Of a stretch of DNA of 64,000 nt, positions 37,540-45,763 are shown one piece after another. The stretch comes from a bacterium D16-50 (GTDB lineage Bacteria; Bacillota; Clostridia; Lachnospirales; Lachnospiraceae). The DNA lies in contig RAZA01000013.1 of NCBI GenBank assembly GCA_003612485.1, forward strand, positions 1 to 64,000. Direction: 5' to 3'. Every line of letters begins with the position of its first letter. Position 1 is the stretch's first letter. A program made the translations under genes and the position numbers. Below the pieces are notes generated by a model. The model did not search any database. It saw only the letters and a list, made by a program, of their open reading frames with translations, and was not told where the DNA came from.

Positions 37540-37663
37540 GAGCGAGGACATGTGAATAAATCAATTTTCGCAAAGGATAGGTCATGGTATTCGGACGGGC
37601 AATAAGATAAACTAAAAAGAAGGAAGTTATAGAAAATGGGTGCAGGAGGAGAGGGGCGGAATC

Positions 37664-38830
37664 ATGAGCGGGTTTGAAACGGGAATGTACCGCAATCTGT
37701 TTGCGGAGATCGGAAAGAGTCAGGAAGAGATTGAGAGAAAGCTTCAAAGGGCGGCAGAGATTTTCTTTCATGGGAGCGAGGAGGAGCGGATCTATCATCC
37801 GGCAGGGGAGGACATGGGATACCTGGAGGATACGGGGAACCATGACGCCCGGACCGAGGGCATGTCCTACGGCATGATGATGTGCGTGCAGCTGGGCTGG
37901 AAGGAGGAGTTCGACCGAATCTGGAAGTGGTCCAGAACCTATATGTATCTGGAGGAGGGGGAGAACGAAGGATATTTCGCATGGAGCTGTGCCACCGACG
38001 GAAAGAAGAACGCTTACGGGCCTGCTCCGGACGGGGAAGAATATTACGCTATGGCCTTGTTTTTCGCATCCCATAGGTGGGGAGACGGGGAGGGGATTTT
38101 CGAGTATTCAAAAGAGGCCAGAAAGATTCTGCGGGCTTGTATCCATAAGGGGGAGAATGGCAGGCCCGGAGCGCCCATGTGGAATCGGGAGAATAAGCAG
38201 ATCCTTTTCGTGCCCGGCTGTGGATTTACGGACCCCTCCTATCACCTGCCTCATTTTTATGAGCTTTTCGCCCTCTGGGCAGATCAGGAGGATAGGGAGT
38301 TCTGGAAGGAGGCGGCGGATGCCAGCAGGAAATATCTGGCAAAGGCCTGCCATGCCGTCACAGGGATGAACCCGGAGTACGGCGAGTTCGACGGAAGTCC
38401 TATGAGCAGGAAGCTGCCCTGGGGGGATAAGCATGACCAATTCTTCAGCGATGCTTATAGGACGGCGGCTAACATCGGCTTGGACTGCGCTTGGTTCGGG
38501 AAGGATCAGGGGCATTACGGCGCGCCTCTGCGGCTGATGCGGTTTCTGGGGACGGATCTGGAGGCGGCCCGATGTGTATACGAGGTGGACGGCACGCCGG
38601 TGGAGAAGACGGTGCTGCATCCGCTGGGATTGCTGGCGGCCACGGCTCAGGGAGCGCTGGCGGTGGCCATGGACGACGCCGGGGACGGGGAAAGCGACTG
38701 GGGCGTGGCAAAACAGTGGGTGGAATGGCTTTGGAACCAGCCTCTGCGCAAGGGCGAAAGGAGATATTATGACAATTGTCTCTATCTGTTCGCCCTGCTT
38801 GCTCTGAGCGGAAACTATCGAATTTATTGA
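37664..38830 (+). CDS. GH8 reducing-end xylose-releasing exo-oligoxylanase
   Basis: A 388-aa cytoplasmic GH8 enzyme of the Rex type, which removes one xylose from the reducing end of xylo-oligosaccharides. Typical parts are EDMGYLEDTGNHDARTEGMS with the likely acid in RTEGMSYG, and FAWSCATDGKKNAYGPAPDG. GFTDPSYHLPHFYELFALWA follows, then WGDKHDQFFSDAYRTAANIG with the likely base. The ATG at 37664 is preceded by GGAGGAGAGGGGCGG; a GTG 24 nt earlier is less well placed. The CE1 esterase gene follows 20 nt after the stop. It complements GH43 and GH39 enzymes acting from the other end. Confidence 0.92.
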   Translation: MSGFETGMYRNLFAEIGKSQEEIERKLQRAAEIFFHGSEEERIYHPAGEDMGYLEDTGNHDARTEGMSYGMMMCVQLGWKEEFDRIWKWSRTYMYLEEGENEGYFAWSCATDGKKNAYGPAPDGEEYYAMALFFASHRWGDGEGIFEYSKEARKILRACIHKGENGRPGAPMWNRENKQILFVPGCGFTDPSYHLPHFYELFALWADQEDREFWKEAADASRKYLAKACHAVTGMNPEYGEFDGSPMSRKLPWGDKHDQFFSDAYRTAANIGLDCAWFGKDQGHYGAPLRLMRFLGTDLEAARCVYEVDGTPVEKTVLHPLGLLAATAQGALAVAMDDAGDGESDWGVAKQWVEWLWNQPLRKGERRYYDNCLYLFALLALSGNYRIY

Positions 38831-38850
38831 GCTATGGAGGAGCTGAGACA

Positions 38851-39702
38851 ATGGAATATGTATATGAGATGCCTGCAGATATGCTTGAAAAAAACCATGC
38901 CTGCGGAGAGGTGAAGCGCTTTGAATATGACACAAAGACCTATGAGGAGGGCTCTGACAGAAGCTTGCGCAAGGGGGCATGGGTGTATCTTCCCCATGGC
39001 TATGATCAAGGGCGGCAGTATGATGTTCTGTACCTTCTGCACGGCGGGGGAGTGAACGAGGACTGGTGGTTCAAGACCTTTCCGGATACCGTGACGATAC
39101 TGGACAACATGGTGGCAAAAAAGGTATGCAAGCCTTGTATCATTGTGGCGCCCACCTATTATCGGGGGGAGGATGTGGACAGAAATGCAGAATATATTAC
39201 GGAGCATTTCTGCCATGAGCTTCGCAGGGATCTGATCCCTGCAGTGGAATCCGCTTTTTCCTCCTATGCGTGTGGGGATGTGTCCGAGGAAAATCTGGTG
39301 AGGACCAGAGAGCACCGGGCTTTTGCGGGTCTTTCACTGGGATCAATGACCACGTACAGAGCAGCGTTTTACCGCAATTATGATCTGTTCTCTTGGTACG
39401 GGCCTTTTTCCGGGTGCTGCGGCCCTTGGGGCGTCCGGGACAAGGAGGTGGAGCGCATTGGGGAGACGCTTGCTGAAATGGAAAAGAAGGGACTGAAGCT
39501 GGACTATCTCTTCTGCTGCAACGGGGATAAAGATATCGCCTATGAGGAGCATAAGGAAATTATGGATAAGGCGGTGCAGGCATGCCCTCAGCTGGTCAAG
39601 GGAAAAAATTACGATTTCTTCACCATTCCCGGAGGCGTCCATGATATGAAGGCGTGGCAGCTGCATCTCTATCACGCCCTGCAGATATTTTTTGCAGAAT
39701 AA
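38851..39702 (+). CDS. CE1-type esterase, probable feruloyl/acetyl xylan esterase
   Basis: A 283-aa alpha/beta hydrolase of the esterase D/CE1 family. The oxyanion region is DVLYLLHGGGVNEDWWF, the nucleophile elbow FAGLSLGSMT (S162), the acid in NGDKDIAY (D226 or D228) and the histidine in PGGVHDMKAWQ (H264). The ATG at 38851 lies 8 nt after GGAGGAG; a longer frame overlaps GH8. CE1 enzymes in xylan clusters release ferulate from arabinose or acetate from xylose. With no signal peptide, it should act on imported oligosaccharides. Feruloyl specificity is inferred. Confidence 0.85.
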   Translation: MEYVYEMPADMLEKNHACGEVKRFEYDTKTYEEGSDRSLRKGAWVYLPHGYDQGRQYDVLYLLHGGGVNEDWWFKTFPDTVTILDNMVAKKVCKPCIIVAPTYYRGEDVDRNAEYITEHFCHELRRDLIPAVESAFSSYACGDVSEENLVRTREHRAFAGLSLGSMTTYRAAFYRNYDLFSWYGPFSGCCGPWGVRDKEVERIGETLAEMEKKGLKLDYLFCCNGDKDIAYEEHKEIMDKAVQACPQLVKGKNYDFFTIPGGVHDMKAWQLHLYHALQIFFAE

Positions 39703-39774
39703 AACCCGCAAAGATGGACTTGCCGGAGGGAACGGATTTGGCTTGGAGTACAGTTTGGAAAGGAGGAACAGGAC

Positions 39775-41496
39775 ATGGTGACATATGAGGAGACAAAGGC
39801 CAGACTGCTGGCGTACACCCGGAACGTTTCTGCCGAGGATTATCCTGAAGGGCTGGCGTACAGCGTGCATCTTGCCTGCAGCATGTCCGGGGAGCAGTAC
39901 CGCGCGCTTCACGGAAATTACGGGATCTTGTTTGCGGAGGGGGAGATATCCAAGGAGGACACCATTGTTCCGAAGGGGGTGAAAAACCCCCGGATTCTGC
40001 GGCTGCCGCAGGGAGTTTTCGGGATTCTGGCGGACAGAGTGGAAGAGGACGGAGGGGAGGAACCCAAGAAAGAGGCGGGCCAAGGGCTTGCCCTGCTTTG
40101 GAGGACAAAGGATTTCCGAGAATTCGATGATGCCATAGTTATAGAGAAGAAGGGAGCGGAATGGGAAGCTCTGCAAGAGGCGGCCAGAGACACCGTGCAG
40201 GAGTCGTGTTTCGTGGAGGGGGAGCCGGTGACGGGCTGCTGCGTGGAGGTCGGCGCATCCTTCTGCCAGCGGATCGTCCAGCGCTGGACCCAGATACACC
40301 ATACGGAAATTCGTCTGCCAAAGAAGGTTTGCGTCTGCGGGGAGGAACAGCTGAGGGCAGTGAGGGCGCAGGCCGTGTATTCCGACGGATCCGTGGCCTA
40401 TAAGAAGGTGCGGTGGAACACGGAGGGCATCGACTGGAAGGTGCCCGGCGTGTATCCTATAACGGGGGAGGTCTTGAACAGAGAATTTTCTTTTCCTTTA
40501 TTGAAAGGATACGGGGATCCCGTGATTTTTCCTTGGGAGGGGAAATGGTATTTTCTGGGCACCAATGACAATCTGAACGACATAGGCATCTACGTGCGGG
40601 AGGCGGACGGCGTGGAGGAGCTTTTTTCCGCGCAGGAACATTTGATTCTGGGGGTTGACGAAGAAAAAGGCTTCGTGCAGACATTCTGGGCTCCGGAATT
40701 CCATGTCATAGGCGGAGAGCTTTATATCCTTTTTGCAATAAGCGGAAAGGCGTGGGGGCCTCAATGCCATCTGATGCGGCTGAAAAAGGGCGGACGCATC
40801 GTGGAACCGACGGACTGGGAGGAGCCGGTGAAGGTGGTGCGCAGGGACGGCAGCCCTTTAAGCGCAGACGGAATCACATTGGACATGACCTATTTAAGGG
40901 CAGGGGGGAATTCTTATATGGTCTGGTCCTACCGGAGGGGGATCGGAACGCCCAAGGACACGGGATCCATGCTCTACATAGCTAGGATAGATGAGGGGAC
41001 GCCTTGGAGGCTGGCAGGAGATCCGGCGCTGCTTTCGCGGCCTCTCCTTGGCTGGGAGAACGTGAGCGGAACCATCAATAACGAGGGCCCTCACGGCTTC
41101 AAGAAGGACGGGCGGGTGTATCTGGCCTATTCAGGGGGCGCGGCCAACGGCTATACCTATGCGCTGGGGCTTTTAACGGCGGATGAGAACGGGGATCTGA
41201 CCGATGCCGGCGCATGGAAGAAAAGCATGGTTCCGGTACTCTCCTTCTATTCCGTGAAAGGCGAGTACGGTCCCGGGCATAATTCCTTTTTCGTGGATGA
41301 AGATGGGAATCTGATGATTGCTTATCACGGAGAGACGGAGCTTAAATCTCACCTGCGCTGCGACGGCGTCAGGAGGGTGCATTTTGACATACAAGGGGAG
41401 CCGGTCTTTGATATGTCGGTGGAACGGGATCTGGCTTTAGAGCAAAGAGAAGTCTGTATACTGGTGGAGGTGGATAATGGCAATAGGAAGCTTTGA
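39775..41496 (+). CDS. GH43 glycosidase with N-terminal beta domain
   Basis: A 573-aa protein with about 230 residues of N-terminal beta-rich sequence, including an Ig-like piece (VRAQAVYSDGSVAYKKVRW), before a GH43 propeller. The triad is D248 in GYGDPVIFPWEGKWYF, D370 in GITLDMTYLRAGG and E437 in NNEGPHGFKKDGRVYLAYSG, with PGHNSFFVDEDGN as a late blade. This layout differs from the other two GH43 proteins and suits an arabinofuranosidase or a side-chain enzyme, but the subfamily is not decided here. AGGAGG is 8 nt before the ATG. The next gene starts 20 nt inside it. Confidence 0.82.
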   Translation: MVTYEETKARLLAYTRNVSAEDYPEGLAYSVHLACSMSGEQYRALHGNYGILFAEGEISKEDTIVPKGVKNPRILRLPQGVFGILADRVEEDGGEEPKKEAGQGLALLWRTKDFREFDDAIVIEKKGAEWEALQEAARDTVQESCFVEGEPVTGCCVEVGASFCQRIVQRWTQIHHTEIRLPKKVCVCGEEQLRAVRAQAVYSDGSVAYKKVRWNTEGIDWKVPGVYPITGEVLNREFSFPLLKGYGDPVIFPWEGKWYFLGTNDNLNDIGIYVREADGVEELFSAQEHLILGVDEEKGFVQTFWAPEFHVIGGELYILFAISGKAWGPQCHLMRLKKGGRIVEPTDWEEPVKVVRRDGSPLSADGITLDMTYLRAGGNSYMVWSYRRGIGTPKDTGSMLYIARIDEGTPWRLAGDPALLSRPLLGWENVSGTINNEGPHGFKKDGRVYLAYSGGAANGYTYALGLLTADENGDLTDAGAWKKSMVPVLSFYSVKGEYGPGHNSFFVDEDGNLMIAYHGETELKSHLRCDGVRRVHFDIQGEPVFDMSVERDLALEQREVCILVEVDNGNRKL

Positions 41497-42262
41497 ATTT
41501 TTTTCGGACTGTCTGAGGAGGAATGTCTCCTTTCGCATTGTGCTGCCCAACGAAGGGGACGTGTGTGGGGAGGCGGCGCCCATGAAGCTGCTGGTGCTGC
41601 TGCACGGGTACTGCGGCTGCAGCGGCGACTGGCTGTGGAACAGCCAGTCGGCGGAGCTGGCCCAGAGATATCATCTATGCATTGTGCTGCCGTCAGGCGA
41701 GAACAGCTTCTATCTGGACGGGAAGGCTACGGGCAGAAAGTATGGGACTTATGTAGGACAAGAGCTGATCCGTTATGTGAGGAAGACTTTCGGGCTTTCC
41801 GATAGGAGGGAGGACACCTTTATCGGCGGGCTTTCCATGGGAGGTTTCGGGGCCATCCATACGGCTCTGCAGTTTTCAGATACCTTCGGGGGAGCCATGG
41901 CGCTGTCCTCGGCTTTGATTGTCTACGGCATGGGGGGCATGAAGGCGGGAGACGATAACGGCGTGGCGAACTATGAGTACTATGATCTTATGTTTGGCGA
42001 TCTGGATTCCGCCATGGACAGGGATGTGAATCCGGAGAAGCTGGTTATGGACAGAAAAAAACAGGGCGCGGCCATGCCCAGATTCTATCTGGCCTGCGGC
42101 GAGCAGGATTTCCTTCTGGAGAAAAACAGAAGGTTCATGGAATTCCTGAAGGAGCAGAAGGTGGAGCATAGCTATACCGAGGGCCCCGGAGGACATGATT
42201 TCGGATACTGGAATAAGCATCTTGAGCCGGGAATCCGGTGGCTGCTGGGCATGGAGCCGTAG
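41477..42262 (+). CDS. CE1-like esterase 2
   Basis: A 261-aa esterase D-type alpha/beta hydrolase: KLLVLLHGYCGCSGDWLW oxyanion strand, nucleophile elbow IGGLSMGGFGA (S120), acid D211 in ACGEQDFLLEKN and H240 in PGGHDFGYWNK. Sequence divergence from the esterase at 38851 suggests a different acyl group (acetyl versus feruloyl). Its start overlaps the GH43 stop by 20 nt with GGTGGAGGTGG before it, so the two are translated together. It is cytoplasmic, since no signal peptide is seen. Confidence 0.82.
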   Translation: MAIGSFEFFSDCLRRNVSFRIVLPNEGDVCGEAAPMKLLVLLHGYCGCSGDWLWNSQSAELAQRYHLCIVLPSGENSFYLDGKATGRKYGTYVGQELIRYVRKTFGLSDRREDTFIGGLSMGGFGAIHTALQFSDTFGGAMALSSALIVYGMGGMKAGDDNGVANYEYYDLMFGDLDSAMDRDVNPEKLVMDRKKQGAAMPRFYLACGEQDFLLEKNRRFMEFLKEQKVEHSYTEGPGGHDFGYWNKHLEPGIRWLLGMEP

Positions 42263-42277
42263 GGCAGGGAGACTGTT

Positions 42278-44551
42278 ATGAGTAGATTGTGGTATCGCCA
42301 GCCGGCAAAGGAGTGGGAGGAGGCTCTTCCGCTGGGAAACGGGCGCATGGGAGCCATGGTGTTCGGCGGCGTGGAGCAGGAGCGGATACAGGTAAATGAG
42401 GAAAGTGTCTGGTATGGGGGAGAGACGGACAGAATCAACCCGGACGCGCGTCGTTATCTTGAGGAGATCAGGCGCCGTATTTTTGCGGGAGAGATCGCCG
42501 GGGCACAAGAGCTGCTGCAGATGGCCGTGGCGGGTTGTCCTAACAGCATGCGCCCATACCAGACTCTGGGGGATATCCGGCTGGAATTTCCCGGCACGGC
42601 AAAGTATGAGCAGTATGAGCGAAGTCTGTATCTTGAGGATGCTCTGTGCCGGACTTCCTTTGTCAGCGGCGGAACCGGATATCTCAGGGAGGCGTTTCTT
42701 TCCCATCCTGACGACTGTATGGTGATGAAGCTTTCTGCCCATGGCCCCGGAAAAATAAATCTGAGGGCCAGACTGGAAAGAGGGAGATTCTACGATGGTG
42801 TAGGCAGGCTCGGGGAGAAGGGAATCTACCTGCACGGAAATCTTGGCAGCGGCGGCTTTTTTGCTTTCGGCTTACTGGCGCAGGCAAAGGGAGGTTCGGT
42901 GCAGGTGATCGGAGAGACTCTGTGCGTCCGGGAGGCGGAGCAGCTGACGCTTTATTTTTGCGGAGAAACCACTGGCAAATATCAGGAACCGGGGAAGCCG
43001 GATCCCGTGAATATCCTTAGGGAGGAGATCGCAGGAAAGCTGGAGGCAGCGGCTGAGTGTGCCTATGAACAGCTGCTTGAGCGGCATAGGGAAGATTATA
43101 GAAGGTATTATGCCCGTGTTGACTTTTGGCTGGAGGGATGCCGGGAGCATGACGGGCTGCCCACGGACCAGCGGCTTAAAAGCATTTCGGAAGAACCTGA
43201 AGACTTGGGGCTGCATAAGCTTTTGTTCGATTACGGGAGATATCTGATGATTTCCTGCAGCAGGCCCGGAGGGCTGCCTGCCACGCTGCAGGGCATTTGG
43301 AATCAGAGCTTTTTTCCGCCTTGGGATTCTAAGTATACCATCAATATCAATCTGGAGATGAATTACTGGATTGCGGAGTGCTGCAATCTGTCGGAATGCC
43401 ATATGCCTTTGTTTGAGCTGATACGGAAGATGAGGGTCAGCGGAAGGCGCGCGGCGGAGAGGATGTACGGCTGCAGGGGGTTCGTGGCGCATCACAACAC
43501 CGATGTACATGGGGACTGCGCGCCTCAGGATTTATGGTATGCCGGCACGTACTGGGTGATGGGGGCGGCATGGCTGTGTACCCATATCTGGAACCATTAT
43601 GAATATACGCAGGATAGGGATTTTCTAAAGGAATATTACCCCGTGCTGTGCGAGGCGGCGCTGTTTTTTCTGGATTATCTCACGGAGAAGGACGGCCGGC
43701 TTGTCACATGCCCCTCTTGTTCCCCGGAAAACAGCTATCGCCTTCCCGGCGGAGAGAGCGGCGCTGTGACATATGGCGCTGCCATGGACAACCAGATTCT
43801 GAGGGATTTGTTCGGTCAATGTCTGCTGGCGGCAAAGGTTCTGGGGGAGTCGGGAGCCGTGGAGGAGGCCGGGATTGCTGACGAGAGGGCATTTTTAGCG
43901 CAGGTGCGGGATGCTATGGATAGGCTTGCGCCCATATGCGTCAGCGGCAGGGGAACGATTCAGGAGTGGATAGAGGACTATGAGGAGTGTGAACCGGGGC
44001 ATCGCCATATTTCCCAGCTCTACGCGCTTCACCCTTCCGGGCAGATCACGGTGGACGGCACGCCCCGGCTGGCAGAGGCCGCCCGCAGGACGCTGGAGCG
44101 CCGTTTGGAGCATGGGGGAGGCCATACGGGCTGGAGCCGGGCGTGGATCATCAACCATTATGCAAAGCTGTGGGACGGGGAGGAGGCCTGCCGCAATCTT
44201 CAGCTGCTGTTGACGGATTCCGTCTATCCCAATCTGTTCGACCGCCATCCGCCGTTTCAGATCGACGGAAATTTCGGCGCGGCGGCAGCCATGGCCCAGA
44301 TGCTGATACAGAGCTCCTCCGAGAGAATCGTGGTGCTGCCCGCGCTGCCCTCGGCATGGGCCAGCGGCTGCGTCAGGGGGCTGCGCATCCGGGGAAACTG
44401 TGAGGTAGAGCTGTCATGGGAGAATCATGAGCTGAGAGTATGCAGGCTCACGGCTTTTTCCCACATGCATACCAGAGCCCTATACCGTGGAAAAGCTGTG
44501 GAAATCCGTATCCCGGCAGGGCATTCGGCGGACATAGCCGGATTGTTTTAA
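42278..44551 (+). CDS. GH95 alpha-L-fucosidase / alpha-L-galactosidase
   Basis: A 757-aa protein with full GH95 layout: the N-terminal sandwich RLWYRQPAKEWEEALPLGNG, GRMGAMVFGGVEQERIQVNE, then the (alpha/alpha) barrel. Typical parts are NPDARRYLEEIRR, LQGIWNQSFFPPWDSKYTIN, INLEMNYWIAECCNLSE, HHNTDVHGDCAPQD, HRHISQLYALHPSGQI and HTGWSRAWIINHYAKLWDG. GH95 includes alpha-1,2-fucosidases and enzymes that remove L-galactose. In a xylan locus the L-galactose cap of corn-type glucuronoarabinoxylan side chains is the likely target. It is cytoplasmic, 15 bp after the esterase gene, and ends 7 bp from a convergent AraC gene. Confidence 0.9.
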   Translation: MSRLWYRQPAKEWEEALPLGNGRMGAMVFGGVEQERIQVNEESVWYGGETDRINPDARRYLEEIRRRIFAGEIAGAQELLQMAVAGCPNSMRPYQTLGDIRLEFPGTAKYEQYERSLYLEDALCRTSFVSGGTGYLREAFLSHPDDCMVMKLSAHGPGKINLRARLERGRFYDGVGRLGEKGIYLHGNLGSGGFFAFGLLAQAKGGSVQVIGETLCVREAEQLTLYFCGETTGKYQEPGKPDPVNILREEIAGKLEAAAECAYEQLLERHREDYRRYYARVDFWLEGCREHDGLPTDQRLKSISEEPEDLGLHKLLFDYGRYLMISCSRPGGLPATLQGIWNQSFFPPWDSKYTININLEMNYWIAECCNLSECHMPLFELIRKMRVSGRRAAERMYGCRGFVAHHNTDVHGDCAPQDLWYAGTYWVMGAAWLCTHIWNHYEYTQDRDFLKEYYPVLCEAALFFLDYLTEKDGRLVTCPSCSPENSYRLPGGESGAVTYGAAMDNQILRDLFGQCLLAAKVLGESGAVEEAGIADERAFLAQVRDAMDRLAPICVSGRGTIQEWIEDYEECEPGHRHISQLYALHPSGQITVDGTPRLAEAARRTLERRLEHGGGHTGWSRAWIINHYAKLWDGEEACRNLQLLLTDSVYPNLFDRHPPFQIDGNFGAAAAMAQMLIQSSSERIVVLPALPSAWASGCVRGLRIRGNCEVELSWENHELRVCRLTAFSHMHTRALYRGKAVEIRIPAGHSADIAGLF

Positions 44552-44558
44552 GGCAGGC

Positions 44559-45401
44559 TCAGGATTTGGTCTGTTCCTTTCGGAAGCGGCCCGGAGTCTG
44601 CCCTACGATCTTCCGGAACTGCCTGCAGAAGTGTTCTACATTCTGGTAGCCGGACTGGTAGGAGATCTCAGCGATGCTGTGGTCGGAAAAGGCCAGAAGA
44701 TCCTTTGCCTTCCGGATTCTGCTGTCGATCACATCATCCATGCAGGAGATGCCGAATTTCTGCTTGTAGAGCAGATGGAGATGCCCCGGGCTGACGTGGA
44801 GCCGGTCTGCCATTTCCGACACGTTCCAAGGAAGCTGGGGGGCGTTAACGATCTGCCTGCGCAGGGTCAGCAGGTCGTGATCGTGGGGCGAGGCCGCATG
44901 GTGCAGCACATCGCTTTGGAGCTTGAAAAAAAGGATGCGCAGAAGCTGGGAGATGATCAGGTCGTTTGGCTCTATGGGGGAGTCGGCGCAGGCAGTGCCT
45001 CCTTCGGGCAGACCGCATGCATTGGGAAAGTAGGGGCTCTGGGCCTGAGGAAGGCGAGAGCTCTCCCAGATCAGCAGCTGGAAGAGGCTGTGGCAATAGG
45101 CCGGATCCGATACGAGAAAGGGCCGGGCCGGTTGAGGAAAGCGGCGGATGAAGGGCTCGTCGGATCCGAAACGTATCCAGTCGTTCCCATAGGGCTGCCC
45201 GCTGGCCCCGTACCAGATTTTGTGCCGGGGAGGGTAAAGGATGGCGCAGTGGGGAGGATATTCCTCCATGCGCCCGTCCACCCAGAATCTGGCGGGGGTG
45301 GTGGTGATCAATAGGAGGTAGCAGTCGTAGCCTTCCGGGATGTCAAATATAAAATCATCGGGATGCTGTGCATCATATCCGGCAAAATAGATGTGGTTCA
45401 T
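44559..45401 (-). CDS. AraC-family regulator 2
   Basis: 280 aa starting at MNHIYFAGYDAQHPDDFIFD, with GGAGG 4 nt upstream; the open frame continues further upstream through the tandem array but that part is proline-rich, repeat-derived and non-coding. The N-terminal cupin-like domain (EGYDCYLLLITTTPARFWVD) is followed by the AraC helix-turn-helix pair: WNVSEMADRLHVSPGHLHLL, DDVIDSRIRKAKDLLAFSDH and EISYQSGYQNVEHFCRQFRK. It is divergent from the GH39 gene, and the 22-bp array lies between them. A likely local regulator of GH39 and of itself. Confidence 0.85.
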   Translation of the reverse strand: MNHIYFAGYDAQHPDDFIFDIPEGYDCYLLLITTTPARFWVDGRMEEYPPHCAILYPPRHKIWYGASGQPYGNDWIRFGSDEPFIRRFPQPARPFLVSDPAYCHSLFQLLIWESSRLPQAQSPYFPNACGLPEGGTACADSPIEPNDLIISQLLRILFFKLQSDVLHHAASPHDHDLLTLRRQIVNAPQLPWNVSEMADRLHVSPGHLHLLYKQKFGISCMDDVIDSRIRKAKDLLAFSDHSIAEISYQSGYQNVEHFCRQFRKIVGQTPGRFRKEQTKS

Positions 45402-45515
45402 GGGGCCTCCGTGGTGAAGCGCTGGGCTTCCCCTCAAAAAGCGCTTCCGTTTGGGAGCGGCTTTTGGGGTTTGGGTGATGAAGTGTGTGGGTGGAGCAAG
45501 GGTATTGCTGCCTTT

Positions 45516-45545
45516 ATTATACGGGGGAAGGCAGGGGGCTGTAAA
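45516..45545 (-). promoter_or_regulatory. SigmaA-type promoter of araC-type gene 2
   Basis: Minus strand: TTTACA (45540-45545), 18 bp, TATAAT (45516-45521). The expected start is near 45509, a leader of about 108 nt. The tandem array begins one base upstream of the -35. Confidence 0.6.
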
Positions 45546-45546
45546 G

Positions 45547-45724
45547 GGGGAACTGCGGAAGAGCTGGAGAGGAATTGAGCAAGGGCCGATGGGGAATTGT
45601 GGAAGAGCCGGTGGGGAATTGCGGAAAGACCGATGGGGAGTATGTGGAAAGACCGGCGTGGAATTGCGGAAGAGCTGGAGGGGAATTGAGCAAGGGCTGA
45701 CGTGGAATTGCGCAAAAGGCCGGT
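45547..45724. repeat. 22-bp tandem array, eight units
   Basis: Eight back-to-back units begin at 45547, 45569, 45591, 45613, 45635, 45658, 45680 and 45702. Six are 22 bp and two (the fifth and eighth) 23 bp. The consensus opens GGGGAATTGCGGAAGAGC and ends in four variable bases. Units 2 and 7 carry TTGAGCAAG and unit 8 TTGCGCAAAAG, close to the TTGGGCA half-sites of the other AraC gene. No spacers, so not CRISPR. The 22-bp period is two turns of DNA, which suits stacked regulator binding on one face. Function is inferred. Confidence 0.85.
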
Positions 45725-45763
45725 GTGGAGAAGGCAGCAGGGAGATAGGAGAGAGGATTGGAT

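Larger units (their letters stand above)
45402..45763. other. 362-bp divergent control region, araC-type gene to GH39
   Basis: Holds the araC-type promoter (45516-45545), the 22-bp x 8 array (45547-45724) and the GH39 ribosome binding site (GGAGATAGGAGAGAGG before 45764). Open frames on both strands across the array come from the purine-rich repeat and have no proper starts. Confidence 0.65.

Noticed and set aside
45547..45724. CRISPR-like array
   Set aside because: The units are directly adjacent and degenerate, with no unique spacers and no cas genes nearby.
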